Positions 1 through 8,464 of a stretch of DNA of 64,000 nucleotides are shown here, piece after piece; position 1 is the stretch's first letter, and each line of letters opens with the position of its first letter. The stretch lies in contig AP024629.1 of assembly GCA_019670725.1 (NCBI GenBank), forward strand, positions 186,001 through 250,000, in the 5' to 3' direction. The DNA comes from Alphaproteobacteria bacterium SO-S41 (lineage in GTDB: Bacteria; Pseudomonadota; Alphaproteobacteria; Micropepsales; Micropepsaceae). Position numbers and translations under genes: made by a program. The notes under the pieces were generated by a model, which was not told where the DNA came from, made no database searches, and saw only the letters and a list, made by a program, of their open reading frames with translations.

Positions 1-1204
1 GGTGCCACAGCTCGGCCGCGCGCGTGTCGTCTTCCGGGACGCCGCGGCCGAGCGCATAGGCATTGGCGAGCGCGTTCATAGCGGGCGGATAGTTCTGGTC
101 GGACGCCGCGGTCAGCCAGCGGATCGCCTTCACGTCGTCGAAGCCGACGAGTTCGCCCTTCTGGTAGAGGGTCGCGAGGTCGTATTGCGCGATGGCGCAA
201 TTGCCCTCGGCGGCGCGGGTGATCGACTGTGCCGCGGCGGTGCCGTCGACGGTGGCGCCGCAACCGCGCTGCTGCAGCCAGCCCTTGTTGTAGAGCGCAC
301 GCCAGCGGCCCTGGTCGGCCGCCTTGGTGCAGCTGGCATAGGCGGCGCTCATCGCATCGGGATTGCCGCCGCTGTTGCAGGCGTCGTTGGCGGAGAGGCA
401 GTGCAGGGTCAGCGCGTCGAGATCGCCGCCCTCAGCGGCTTCGCGTAGTGCGGGCAGGCCGTTCTCCATGACGCCGCGCTGGAGCAGTTTCTTGGCGGAA
501 ACACTGCACCACTCCGCTTCGGTGACCTGAAGCGCGCGCATGGAACTGCCGCCGATGACGCCCGAGGCGTAGAGGCCCGCGCCGGTCGCGAGCAGCGCGA
601 CCACGGCGAGGAGGCCGCCATAGAGCAGGCCGCGCGAGCGCGCAGGCGCCGGCGGGCCGGCGATGGGGGTGGCCGCGGGGGATGGTGGTGATGGTGGCGG
701 AGATATCGAAACAGTTTCTGCAGGCGGAACAAGGGGTTGAGCCGGTTTTGGCGTGGAATCGCCGTTCACGCCGAATGAGGCGAGGGCGAGCATCAGGGTC
801 TCGACCGGGTCGCCTTCGACGCCGGGCCAGGCTTCGACGGTGTTGCGGGTCTGGAGTGTCAGGACCAGCCGGTCCGGCAGATCGTCGGGCATGCGGACGT
901 GATCGACCAGGACCGGGATGATGGGCTTCCTCAGCGTGCGCGCCGCCGAGACCTCGTCGAAGCAGCGGTCGCTGGCGAGCGAGGCCTTGGAGGCGAAGAA
1001 CACGACCGCCTTGGCGCGGCGCATGTTGCGCGTGATGGTTTCTTCCCACAGCGCGCCGCCGGGGATGTTCTTGTCGAACCAGACCTTCACGCCCCGCGCC
1101 TTCAGCGCGTCGAGCAGCGGAATGACGGCGGCCGTGTCCTGGCGCGAGTAGGAGGCGGCGATATCGATGTCGTCGGCGGGATCGGCCGTCACGGTCTGGT
1201 CCAT
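1..1204 (-). CDS. TIR domain - transmembrane - Sel1 repeat protein (3' end outside window)
   Basis: The frame opens with ATG at 1204 and runs off the left edge, giving at least 401 residues. Residues about 12-105 form a TIR domain: an IAASYSRQD start, VWFDKNIPGG in the middle, and CFDE with Glu84 in the position of the catalytic glutamate of NAD-cleaving TIR domains. A proline-rich linker (about 150-190) leads to one hydrophobic helix (about 193-215). The remainder has Sel1/TPR-like repeats rich in Ala and Gly, such as AQYDLATLYQKG and AMNALANAYALGRGV. This predicts a membrane-anchored protein with a cytoplasmic TIR domain and a periplasmic helical repeat domain. The start lies 10 bp after the Smr stop, so it is probably cotranscribed with that gene. 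Partner and trigger are unknown. Confidence 0.85.
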   Translation of the reverse strand, partial: MDQTVTADPADDIDIAASYSRQDTAAVIPLLDALKARGVKVWFDKNIPGGALWEETITRNMRRAKAVVFFASKASLASDRCFDEVSAARTLRKPIIPVLVDHVRMPDDLPDRLVLTLQTRNTVEAWPGVEGDPVETLMLALASFGVNGDSTPKPAQPLVPPAETVSISPPPSPPSPAATPIAGPPAPARSRGLLYGGLLAVVALLATGAGLYASGVIGGSSMRALQVTEAEWCSVSAKKLLQRGVMENGLPALREAAEGGDLDALTLHCLSANDACNSGGNPDAMSAAYASCTKAADQGRWRALYNKGWLQQRGCGATVDGTAAAQSITRAAEGNCAIAQYDLATLYQKGELVGFDDVKAIRWLTAASDQNYPPAMNALANAYALGRGVPEDDTRAAELWH

Positions 1205-1214
1205 CTGGTGCCGG

Positions 1215-1763
1215 TCAGGCGGACCGGCGGCGGCGCAGATAAACATAGATCGCCCCCGCCCCGCCATGGCGTGCGTGCGCGGGCGAAAGGGCGGCGATCC
1301 AGGATGCGAGGGGCGCCTCGCGCAGCCACATCGGGACGAGGCGCTTCAGCGCGCCGCCTTCGCCCTCGCCTTTGCCGGTGATGACGAGGACGACGCGTTT
1401 GTTCGACCCTCGTGCGGCCGCGATGAAATCGTTGAGGGCGGCATGGGCGGGATCGAGGGTCAGGCCGTGGAGGTCGATCCGGCCCTCGATCTCCAACTCG
1501 CCCTTGCGCAGCCGGGTCGCGCGCTTGCCGTCGAGGCCGGTGAGATCGAAGGGGTCCGGCGCCGGTCGCAAGGCCGTGGCAGGCTCGGGTTTTGCGGCGG
1601 GTTTCAGCACCACAGTGCGGCGCTTGGCCGGCTTGGCGGCATTGGGCTGGGCCGCAGGGGCGGGGGGAACCACCGGCGTCGAGACGCGGCGGCGGCGCGG
1701 CTTCACGCCCGCCGCGACGTGATCCCAGAGTTCCTTCTCCTCAGGCGTCAGGCGTCGCGTCAT
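1215..1763 (-). CDS. Smr domain protein
   Basis: 182 residues. The N-terminal half is a basic, Ala/Pro-rich linker (RRRR near 23, repeated AKP). The C-terminal half is an Smr domain, with the hallmark IDLHGLT near residue 96, a VVLVITGKG strand and a terminal HGGAGAIYVYLRR. Small Smr proteins are nucleic-acid binding or nicking domains related to the MutS2 C-terminus; the substrate in alphaproteobacteria is unsettled. Its ATG overlaps the stop of mltA by 4 bp, so the two are translationally coupled. The order Tim44-like, mltA, smr next to secB is common in alphaproteobacteria. Confidence 0.88.
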   Translation of the reverse strand: MTRRLTPEEKELWDHVAAGVKPRRRRVSTPVVPPAPAAQPNAAKPAKRRTVVLKPAAKPEPATALRPAPDPFDLTGLDGKRATRLRKGELEIEGRIDLHGLTLDPAHAALNDFIAAARGSNKRVVLVITGKGEGEGGALKRLVPMWLREAPLASWIAALSPAHARHGGAGAIYVYLRRRRSA

Positions 1764-2965
1764 GCCGCCTTCGGCTTCAGGACATAGAAGCGTGCCGCGC
1801 CCTTGGTGGCCCCGGCGCGGAGTTCCGCCTCGCGGCCCCAGCCGAAGAAGAGGTCGCCCCGGACGACACCGCGAATGGCGCCGCCGGTATCCTGGGCGAT
1901 GCGGAGGCGGGCCATCGGCTCCTCGCCCGCGCCATGCGCCTTGGCGATGTCGGCGGTCACGAAGATCGGCAGGCCATAAGGGTAGATGCCGGGGTCGATC
2001 GCCATGGAGGTGTCCGGCGTCAGCGGCACGCCCTCCGCGCCATTGGGACCGAGATCGAGGTCGTCCAGTTTCTGTTCGACGAAGAAGACATAGGAGGCGT
2101 TGAGGTCCATCAGGGCCTCGGCCTTATCAGGGTTGACGCGCATCCAGTCGCGGATCGCCGTCATCGACATTTTCGAGGCTTCGATCTCGCCCCGCTGGAT
2201 GAGGGCGCTGCCGATCGCGCTGTAGGGATGGCCGTTCTGCGCGGCATAGGCGAGGCGGATCCAGGTGCCGTCGGTGAGATGCACGCGGCCCGAGCCCTGG
2301 ATCTGGGTGAAGAAGGAGTCGACGGGTGAGCGGAGATAGACCAGCGGCTTGATGCGTGCCGCATAGGCGGCGGTTTCGATTTCGGCGCGGGTCTCGTAGG
2401 GGACGAGCTTGCCGTCCACGACCTTACCCGCCATGCGGCGGCCGTTCAGGATGTCGGCGAAGGCCACGGGATCGACCATCACAAGGTCGGGCGGCACGCC
2501 ATAGGTCGGCGCGGAATAGAGCATGCTCCAGTGCCTGGAGCCTTCGAGTTCCGGTTCGTAATAGCCAGTGACGAGGCCTTCGTCCTTGCGCGACGCCGAG
2601 ACGGCGAAGGCCTCGAAATTGGTTTCGAAGAACGCGCGGGCATCGGCAGGTTTGGTTGCGACCGCGAGACCGCAGACCCCGCGCCATTCGGTCGGCGTGC
2701 CATAGGGATGGTCGATGAAGCGCGAGGCATCGACGCGGATGCCGCGGCAGCTGACCTTGAAGGCGGCCAGCGCCGGTTTCAGATCGTCGGCCTTCCAGCC
2801 GGCGAGGTCGGCGAAGGCGACGGGCGTCAGCGTGATCTTCTGCCCGCCTTTGGTGGCGACGGGCTTGGGTGGGGGTTCGGCTTGCGGGGGCGCCGCGGCG
2901 AGGCCCGCCAGGGCGGCGATCAGGAGGACGGCAGTGCGGGTCGGAGCTAACCGGCGCGGCGGCAT
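1760..2965 (-). CDS. mltA: Membrane-bound lytic murein transglycosylase A
   Basis: 401 residues with an N-terminal signal segment (about 10-30, ending AAPPQAE). The MltA domain is marked by GYYEPELEGS, a GSGRVHL segment and the C-terminal 3D domain QDTGGAIRG...DLFFGWG, whose Asp is the catalytic acid in the family. It cleaves the MurNAc-GlcNAc bond of peptidoglycan to anhydro-muropeptides in the periplasm. No lipobox cysteine is evident in the signal peptide, so it may be soluble in the periplasm rather than a lipoprotein as in E. coli. It sits 9 bp after the Tim44-like gene and overlaps smr. Confidence 0.93.
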   Translation of the reverse strand: MPPRRLAPTRTAVLLIAALAGLAAAPPQAEPPPKPVATKGGQKITLTPVAFADLAGWKADDLKPALAAFKVSCRGIRVDASRFIDHPYGTPTEWRGVCGLAVATKPADARAFFETNFEAFAVSASRKDEGLVTGYYEPELEGSRHWSMLYSAPTYGVPPDLVMVDPVAFADILNGRRMAGKVVDGKLVPYETRAEIETAAYAARIKPLVYLRSPVDSFFTQIQGSGRVHLTDGTWIRLAYAAQNGHPYSAIGSALIQRGEIEASKMSMTAIRDWMRVNPDKAEALMDLNASYVFFVEQKLDDLDLGPNGAEGVPLTPDTSMAIDPGIYPYGLPIFVTADIAKAHGAGEEPMARLRIAQDTGGAIRGVVRGDLFFGWGREAELRAGATKGAARFYVLKPKAA

Positions 2966-2974
2966 CGCACCTAA

Positions 2975-3652
2975 CTAATCTTCGTAGTCGGTGTCCGCGA
3001 GCTTCCAGTTCGGATCGCCCGATTTCACGTCGCGCACCCAGGTCCAGCGGTCGATGACGCGCTTCACCGCGGATTCGCTGCCCTCGACGACGTCGCCGGC
3101 GGCGTTCTTGGAGAACTGGATGATCTCGCTCTCGTAGCGCACGCCGATTTCGGCCGAGCGGCCCTTGAGCGCGGCGGAGACGAGCTGCGGGGTCTCCTGT
3201 TTCACGAAGACCGAGGTCGCCGTGAGACCACCTGTCTGGCGCGCGGTGATCGCGCCATCGAAGGCGGCGTAGACTTCGGGGCCGAGCAGTTGCTTCAGCT
3301 CGGCGCGGTCCCCCGCGGCGAAGCATTCGACGACGCGTTCATGCGCCGCGAGCGCGCCGCGCATGAAGCCCTCGGCATCAAAGCTGCGATCGGCGGCCGA
3401 AATCTCGGCGACGCCGCGCTGAACAGGGGCGGGCAGCGAGAGGGTGGGACGCGCGATGGGCGCAGGGCCCTTGTCGTTCGCGGGGAGCGGCGCGGAAGGA
3501 CCGCCGGTGCGGCGGGCGGGCGCGTCGGCATTCTGGGTTTCGGGCGAGCGCTCGGAGCCCGTGCGGGTGCCGAGGACCGACCAGAGGCGGAACAGGATGA
3601 ACCCGGCAATCGCCGCGAGCAGGAGGATGTCGAAGATTTCGATCGTGTCCAT
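2975..3652 (-). CDS. Tim44/TimA-like membrane-anchored protein
   Basis: 225 residues from ATG 3652. A longer in-frame start at 3862 would add a basic segment with no domain and would cover the secB promoter region, so I reject it. Residues 4-25 are an N-terminal hydrophobic anchor (IFDILLLAAIAGFILFRL), followed by a Pro/Ala linker and a Tim44 domain (about 85-225) with the typical RVVECFAAGD and W-x-W-x-RDVKS...NWKLADT ending. Bacterial homologues of mitochondrial Tim44 are inner-membrane proteins thought to act in protein export or assembly. Placement divergent from secB fits that. The divergent gap to secB is 218 bp. Confidence 0.85.
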   Translation of the reverse strand: MDTIEIFDILLLAAIAGFILFRLWSVLGTRTGSERSPETQNADAPARRTGGPSAPLPANDKGPAPIARPTLSLPAPVQRGVAEISAADRSFDAEGFMRGALAAHERVVECFAAGDRAELKQLLGPEVYAAFDGAITARQTGGLTATSVFVKQETPQLVSAALKGRSAEIGVRYESEIIQFSKNAAGDVVEGSESAVKRVIDRWTWVRDVKSGDPNWKLADTDYED

Positions 3653-3870
3653 AACCGCTCCGGGCCCATGCGGGCCGCTCTGCAGCCTCCGGCGCCAAAC
3701 TGCGCCACAACGTGAAGTTTTCCCCCGCCATCGTGTCGGAAAGAAGACTTCGGCGACGGGTTCGTTCCAGAATATAGGCCGCGACGAGGCCGGGCGCCAG
3801 CCGCTTCGCTTGCGCCTGACGCGGACGGCATGGTAGCTGCCGCGCCTCCTTAAGAACGGCATCAGATCAG
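3653..3870. promoter_or_regulatory. Divergent intergenic region between the Tim44-like gene and secB
   Basis: 218 bp separating two divergent operons, so promoters for both must lie here. A TATAGG hexamer near 3772-3777 could be a -10 for secB, but I find no convincing -35 at the right distance. CTCCTTAAGAAC near 3845 lies just upstream of the secB start without a clear Shine-Dalgarno. No gene fits in this stretch. Confidence 0.4.
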
Positions 3871-4347
3871 ATGACAGACGCTCCCGATACCGCGCCCACC
3901 GGCCCGCAGATTTCCGTTATCGGCCAGTTCGTGAAGGACCTGTCCTTCGAGAACCCCGGCGTCTCCGCCCAGCTGCCGCAGCAGAAGCCCGCCATCCAGG
4001 TCGGGATCGACGTCCAGGTCCGTCCGATCGGCGCCGACCAGTTCGAAGTGGGCCTGCGCGTCATGATCGACGCCAAGTCCGGCGACGCCACCGTCTATGT
4101 CGTCGAACTCGTCTATGCCGGGATTTTCCTGCTGCGCGGCATGCCTGCCGACCAGCAGCAGCCCTTCCTGCTGATCGAGTGCCCGCGCCTGCTCTTCCCC
4201 TTCGCGCGCCGCATCATCGCCGACACGACGCGCGACGGCGGCTACCAGCCGCTAATGCTGGACCCGATCGACTTCTCCAGCCTCTATCGCGCCCAGCTCG
4301 AGCGCCAGCGCGCGGCCCAGGCCGGCGGGCAGAGCGGCAACGCCTAG
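3871..4347 (+). CDS. secB: Protein-export chaperone SecB
   Basis: 158 residues, the normal size for SecB. The core SFENPG...QVGIDVQV and the YVVELVYAGIFLLRGMP segment are family hallmarks. SecB tetramers hold preproteins unfolded in the cytoplasm and deliver them to SecA. The gene is alone on the plus strand, divergent from the Tim44-like gene and convergent with dnaQ, whose stop codon is only 3 bp away. No terminator hairpin separates the convergent pair. Confidence 0.96.
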   Translation: MTDAPDTAPTGPQISVIGQFVKDLSFENPGVSAQLPQQKPAIQVGIDVQVRPIGADQFEVGLRVMIDAKSGDATVYVVELVYAGIFLLRGMPADQQQPFLLIECPRLLFPFARRIIADTTRDGGYQPLMLDPIDFSSLYRAQLERQRAAQAGGQSGNA

Positions 4348-4350
4348 GCT

Positions 4351-5043
4351 TCAGGCCTGATACTGCTTCCAGATCGCCTCGCCTTTCAGCGTGGCGATGA
4401 AGGCGGCATGGGCGGCCTCCTCGGCCGCCGTCAGGCGTGACGGCAAGGGTTCGGGGCGCGGCAGACGGCGCGTTTCCGAGGTGGCGGCGATCTGAATCTC
4501 GGTCTCGACGGCGAGGACAAGGCCCGGCTGACGGCCGCCGCAGAGTTCCAGATAGACCTGCGCCAGCAGCCCGGCGTCGAGCAGCGCGCCGTGCTTCACG
4601 CGCTCGCTCAAATCCACGTTGAAGCGCTTGCAGAGCGCGTCGAGCGAGGCAGGCGCGCCGGGGAATTTCCGCCGCGCGATCAGCAGCGTGTCGATGGCGC
4701 GTTCGGGCAGCAGCGTCTCGAAACCCGCGCGCTTCAGCTCGGCGTTGACGAAGCCCATATCAAACGATGCGTTATGCGCGACCAGCGTCGCATCGCCGAT
4801 GAAGTCGAGAAAGCTCTGCGCCAACTCGGCGAATTTCGGCTTGCCGCGCACCATCTCGTCGGTGATGCCCGAGACGCGGGTCGCGTCGGGGTCCATGAGA
4901 CGTTCGGGATCATAATAGTGATGCAGCGTGCGGCCGGTCGGCACGTGATTGATGAGCTCGATGCAGCCGAGCTCGACGATGCGATGGCCTTCCTCGGGGC
5001 GCAGGCCTGTCGTTTCGGTATCGAACGCGATCTCGCGGATCAT
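4351..5043 (-). CDS. dnaQ: DNA polymerase III epsilon subunit
   Basis: 230 residues with the three DEDDh exonuclease motifs: D8-T-E10 (ExoI), H90-NASF-D95 (ExoII) and H151...D156 (ExoIII). It is the 3'-5' proofreading subunit of the replicative polymerase. The C-terminal tail beyond about 175 is the expected region for binding the alpha subunit. The start codon overlaps the coaE stop by 4 bp, placing it last in the ppsR-maf-aroE-coaE-dnaQ run. Confidence 0.96.
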   Translation of the reverse strand: MIREIAFDTETTGLRPEEGHRIVELGCIELINHVPTGRTLHHYYDPERLMDPDATRVSGITDEMVRGKPKFAELAQSFLDFIGDATLVAHNASFDMGFVNAELKRAGFETLLPERAIDTLLIARRKFPGAPASLDALCKRFNVDLSERVKHGALLDAGLLAQVYLELCGGRQPGLVLAVETEIQIAATSETRRLPRPEPLPSRLTAAEEAAHAAFIATLKGEAIWKQYQA

Positions 5044-5672
5044 GGCTTTGCCGCCGTCTTGCGCGCGGTCCAGACCTTGGCCTCGCGCCGTTTCAAATCA
5101 TCCAGAATATAGGCGACGCGCTCACGCGCATGGTCGAGGCCAAGATCGGTGTCGATGACATAATGCGCCTTGGCGCGCTTCACGGCATCGGCGGTCTGGC
5201 GCTTCAGGATGGCTTCGAATTTCTCGGTGGTCATGCCAGGCCGGGCGAGAACGCGGGCGCGCTGCACCTCGGCGGGCGCGGAGACAACGACGACGGCATC
5301 GACGCGGGTCTCGCCGCCGGTTTCGAAGAGGAGCGGAATGTCGAGCACGACAATCTCGGCGCCCTTCGCTTCGGCAGCGTGGAGGAATTCCATCTGCGCC
5401 GCGCCGACGAGCGGGTGGATGATGGCTTCGAGCCGCTTGATCGCCGGCGTGTCGTTGAGCGTCGCGGCGGCAAGGCGGGTACGGTCAACCTTGCCGTCGA
5501 TGACGCTGCCGGGAAACGCTGCGCCGATCGGGGCGACCGCGAGGCCGCCGACATCGTAGAGCGCGTGGACGGCGGCATCTGCGTCGTAGACGGGGACATC
5601 AAGCGCGGCGAACATGCGCGCGGTCTCGCTCTTGCCCATCCCGATCGATCCGGTGAGGCCGACGAGCAGCAT
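5040..5672 (-). CDS. coaE: Dephospho-CoA kinase
   Basis: 210 residues. The P-loop GSIGMGKS is at 8-15, VYDADAAVH follows as the substrate site, and [12 protein letters not shown] is the lid/Walker B-like segment. It phosphorylates the 3'-OH of dephospho-CoA in the last step of CoA synthesis. Start and stop overlap both neighbours: TGATG with aroE and ATGA with dnaQ. Confidence 0.96.
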   Translation of the reverse strand: MLLVGLTGSIGMGKSETARMFAALDVPVYDADAAVHALYDVGGLAVAPIGAAFPGSVIDGKVDRTRLAAATLNDTPAIKRLEAIIHPLVGAAQMEFLHAAEAKGAEIVVLDIPLLFETGGETRVDAVVVVSAPAEVQRARVLARPGMTTEKFEAILKRQTADAVKRAKAHYVIDTDLGLDHARERVAYILDDLKRREAKVWTARKTAAKP

Positions 5673-6538
5673 CAGTTGTTCTTCGCCTTGATATCGGCCT
5701 CGAGCATTTCGAAGAGCTCCTTGTGGACCGGTGGGGTCTGGCCGAACCAGGCGGCGAAGCCCGGCCGCGCCTGCTCGATGAGCATGCGGAGGCCCCCGAA
5801 GGCCGTCAGCCCGAGTTCGCGCGCGGCGAGCACCAGCGGGGTTTCGAGCGGCGAATAGATGATATCGGTGACGACCGAGCCCTGGGCGAGCGGCGCCAGG
5901 TCGATTTCAAGATTGGGCTGGCCGCGCATGCCAAGGCTCGTTGCGTTGACCAGCAGCGAGGCGCCGTCTAGCGCGTCGTTGCGCTGGTCCCATGGGATCG
6001 CTTCGAACTTGACCTTCTGGTCGGCGAACGCGGCCGCCACGGCTTCCGCCCGCTCCAGCGAGCGGTTCACGATGCGGATGCGTGAAAACTTGAGTTCGAT
6101 CAGCGCGACGACGATCGCGCGCGCCGCGCCGCCCGCGCCCAGCACGACGGCGGTCGCGCCGCTATTGCCGGTGCCGCAGGCTTCGGCGCGCAGGCTCTCG
6201 GCGAAGCCGGTCGCATCGGTGTTGCGGCCTTCCAGCGTGCCGTCCTCGCGCACGACAACCGTGTTCACCGCGCCGACCTTTTTCGCGGACGCGTCGAGAT
6301 GGTCGCAAATCTTGTAGGCGGCTTCCTTGTGCGGAACCGTGACATTGGCGCCGGCGAAACCGAGCGCCGGCAGCGCGCGCAGCGCCTTTTCGAAATTTTC
6401 CGGCTTCACGGCGAGCGGCACATAGGCGGCTTCGAGGCCGAGTGTCGAAATCCAGTGATTGTGCATCAGCGGCGAGCGCGACTGGGCGACCGGCCAGCCC
6501 ATGACGCCGGCGAGCTTCGCCTTTCCCGAAATGGTCAT
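5672..6538 (-). CDS. aroE: Shikimate dehydrogenase (NADP+)
   Basis: 288 residues. The N-terminal shikimate-binding part has [12 protein letters not shown], catalytic Lys71 in NVTVPHK and Asp108 in NTDATGF. The Rossmann part has GAGGAAR at 134-140 and NRSLERAE as the NADP-binding NRS/T motif. It reduces 3-dehydroshikimate in aromatic amino acid synthesis. It overlaps maf by 4 bp upstream and coaE by 1 bp downstream. Confidence 0.96.
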   Translation of the reverse strand: MTISGKAKLAGVMGWPVAQSRSPLMHNHWISTLGLEAAYVPLAVKPENFEKALRALPALGFAGANVTVPHKEAAYKICDHLDASAKKVGAVNTVVVREDGTLEGRNTDATGFAESLRAEACGTGNSGATAVVLGAGGAARAIVVALIELKFSRIRIVNRSLERAEAVAAAFADQKVKFEAIPWDQRNDALDGASLLVNATSLGMRGQPNLEIDLAPLAQGSVVTDIIYSPLETPLVLAARELGLTAFGGLRMLIEQARPGFAAWFGQTPPVHKELFEMLEADIKAKNN

Positions 6539-7149
6539 GAGCGCAGCGCGCCCTGGGTGCGGAGCATGTCGAGCACGGCGAGCAGCGGCAGGCCGAGAAT
6601 GGCGAAGAAATCGCCGTCGATGCGACTCATGAGATGGGGGCCTAGACCTTCCAGGTGGTAGCAGCCGACGCTGGCAAAAACCGCCTCGCCTGCTTCATCC
6701 AGATAATCACTGATGGCCGCCGCGTCCATCGCCCGCATCGTCAGCCGCGCGGTTTCGACATGGCGCCAGATAACCTCACCGCCCTTTGCCGCAACGACGC
6801 CGCCGACGAGGTCGTGGCGCTTGCCGGCAAGGAAGGCGAGATGGGCTTCGGCCTCGGCACGGCCCGCGGGTTTTTCGAAGATGCGGCCCTCGCAGACCAG
6901 CAATTGATCGGCGCCGAGCACGATGGCGTCAGGCGGCGCGGTGCGCGCGACCTTCAAGGTTTTGGCTTCGGCCAGCGCATCGGCGATGTCGCGCGGCGGG
7001 GCGCCCTCGGCGATGAGGCTTTCGATCAGCGCAGTTTCATCGATCCGTGCCGCAACCTGTGTGAAGGCGAGGCCCGCATTGCGCAGGATCGAGGCGCGGC
7101 TGGTGCTGGACGACGCCAGGATCAGCGGCAGATGGAGCTCAGAAATCAT
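6535..7149 (-). CDS. maf: Maf-type nucleotide pyrophosphatase
   Basis: 204 residues. Family motifs are LASSSTSR at 11-18, AEAK with Lys64, GADQ with Asp81, and the KRHDLVGG segment at 110-117. Maf proteins hydrolyse nucleoside triphosphates, often modified or m7G-type, to monophosphates. The protein begins inside the last 11 bp of ppsR, and its stop overlaps aroE. The exact substrate cannot be read from the sequence. Confidence 0.93.
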   Translation of the reverse strand: MISELHLPLILASSSTSRASILRNAGLAFTQVAARIDETALIESLIAEGAPPRDIADALAEAKTLKVARTAPPDAIVLGADQLLVCEGRIFEKPAGRAEAEAHLAFLAGKRHDLVGGVVAAKGGEVIWRHVETARLTMRAMDAAAISDYLDEAGEAVFASVGCYHLEGLGPHLMSRIDGDFFAILGLPLLAVLDMLRTQGALRS

Positions 7150-8044
7150 TGCCGCCGGCCATGGAGAGGCCGCCTTCGGTTTTGCGCCGGTTCATCAGCG
7201 CAATGATCGCGGCGGAGGTTTCCTCGATGGCGCGGCGGCTGACGTCGATCATCGGCCAGCCCTTGAGGAGGAAAAGCTTGCGCGCCGAGGTCATCTCGTC
7301 GCGGACGTGATCGGCGTCGACATAGTCGGTTTCATCGCGTTCGTTGAGCGCCATCAACCGGTTGCGGCGAATTTGGACGATGCGATCAGGGCTCGCGATG
7401 AGGCCGACGACGAGGGGGCCGCTATTGCCTTCCAGCGCCTCGATCTCAGGCGCGAGCGGCACGCCGGGGACGAGGGGCATGTTGGCGGCCTTGAAGCCGC
7501 GATTGGCGAGGTAGAGGCAGGTCGGGGTCTTCGAGGTGCGGGAGATGCCGAGCAGCACGACATCGGCTTGGTGGAAGCCGGCGACGTTCTGGCCGTCGTC
7601 ATGGGCGAGCGTGTAGTTCAGCGCCTCGATACGCGCGAAATAGCGCTGGTCGAGCTCGTGCTGGCCGCCGAGGACATGGCTCGATTCGATGCCGAGATAA
7701 CGGCCGGTCATCGCGATGGCGGGATCGAGCACGCTGAGGTGCGGCAGGCCGAGGCGGAGGCAGAGCGTTTCCAGCGCCTCGCGCTTGTCGTCCTTCATCA
7801 GCGTGTAAAGGACGAGACCCGGCGCATCCTCGATCATGGTCAGCGCGCGTTCGAGCTGGCGCGGCGAGCGGATCAGGGGATGGATGTGGAGGATCGGCCG
7901 CGCTTCCTCGAACTGGGCGCAGACCGCCTGGGCATAGGCCTGCAGCGTCTCGCCGGTCGAATCCGAGACGAGGTGGAGGTGGAAATAGACATTGGCCGGG
8001 CCCCAGCCCTGGCTGAGCGCCGTCGCCGAGATCTCGTCGCTCAT
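7139..8044 (-). CDS. ppsR: Bifunctional PPDK kinase/pyrophosphorylase (PSRP, DUF299, RP001 type)
   Basis: 301 residues of the DUF299/PSRP family. It has HLHLVSDSTGETL near 22-34 and the P-loop-like GISRTSKTP at 166-174. The family phosphorylates and reactivates pyruvate phosphate dikinase (or PEP synthase) on a threonine. It is the first gene of the leftward run and borders the candidate origin. This ortholog (RP001 in Rickettsia) also flanks the Caulobacter origin, opposite hemE. Confidence 0.93.
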   Translation of the reverse strand: MSDEISATALSQGWGPANVYFHLHLVSDSTGETLQAYAQAVCAQFEEARPILHIHPLIRSPRQLERALTMIEDAPGLVLYTLMKDDKREALETLCLRLGLPHLSVLDPAIAMTGRYLGIESSHVLGGQHELDQRYFARIEALNYTLAHDDGQNVAGFHQADVVLLGISRTSKTPTCLYLANRGFKAANMPLVPGVPLAPEIEALEGNSGPLVVGLIASPDRIVQIRRNRLMALNERDETDYVDADHVRDEMTSARKLFLLKGWPMIDVSRRAIEETSAAIIALMNRRKTEGGLSMAGGNDF

Positions 8045-8464
8045 GCGCGTAACCTTGTGGAGAAGCGGTGAGATAACACTGTGGAGAGCCGGACCCGCCT
8101 AATCAAGCACACCCATTTCACATTGCCTTCCGGGGTTCAGGGCCGCTCGTCAGCCGAGTCGTTCGCCGTGGAACAACCGTGGAGTGAGGTCTGGAATCAT
8201 GGGAGCGAGAGGCGACGCCCGCCGGGACTCCCGTTCTTCACACTATGCACAAGCCTGCGCACAGGGCGTTCCGGGCCGGAATTAACGGTTCATTAACCGC
8301 GACCCCGCGGAAAACCGACTCGTGGGACTCTTCCACAGGCCGCTGGGGACAGATCGGCGGGCCGCTTGATCCCCGCCATGCACAGGCCCCTCTACCACTT
8401 CCCACCACCACTCCTTCTCCTTAGAGATATAAAGGTAAGCGAGATTTCGAGTGCGAGTTCAGCC
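8045..8464. other. Candidate chromosomal replication origin (oriC) between ppsR and hemE
   Basis: A 420-bp gap without a gene, flanked by diverging ppsR and hemE as at the Caulobacter Cori. DnaA-box-like nonamers relative to TTATNCACA or its complement: TGTGGAGAA at 8056-8064 and CTATGCACA at 8243-8251 (one mismatch each); TGTGGAGAG at 8080-8088, TCTTCCACA at 8329-8337 and CCATGCACA at 8376-8384 (two mismatches). There is an exact CtrA-type box at 8282-8297. Five GANTC sites start at 8156, 8194, 8226, 8317 and 8326. An AT-richer stretch with TATAAAGG at 8428-8435 precedes hemE and may be its -10 and/or part of an unwinding element. No 9/9 DnaA box is present, so the call rests on context plus motif clustering. 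Confidence 0.75.
8282..8297 (+). promoter_or_regulatory. CtrA-type binding box
   Basis: TTAA-N7-TTAAC is matched exactly (TTAA 8282-8285, spacer 8286-8292, TTAAC 8293-8297). In Caulobacter, CtrA boxes of this form in the origin block initiation in swarmer cells. The box lies between DnaA-like nonamers and three GANTC sites. Confidence 0.7.

Noticed and set aside
2-448. Plus-strand open frame at the left edge.
   Set aside because: Antisense to the Sel1 repeats of the TIR protein, whose frame has clear domain structure.
660-732. His-rich stretch in a minus-strand frame (HHHHH), possible metal-binding protein.
   Set aside because: It is the +1 frame of the Pro/Ser-rich linker in the TIR protein (CCACCATCACC repeats), not a separate gene.
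3653-3862. Extension of the Tim44-like protein to ATG 3862.
   Set aside because: It would place a basic, domain-free segment before the N-terminal membrane anchor and cover the whole divergent promoter region.
8366-8464. N-terminal extension of HemE starting at ATG 8366.
   Set aside because: The extra 33 residues are unlike HemE and overlie the origin motifs. GTG 8465 gives the conserved start.
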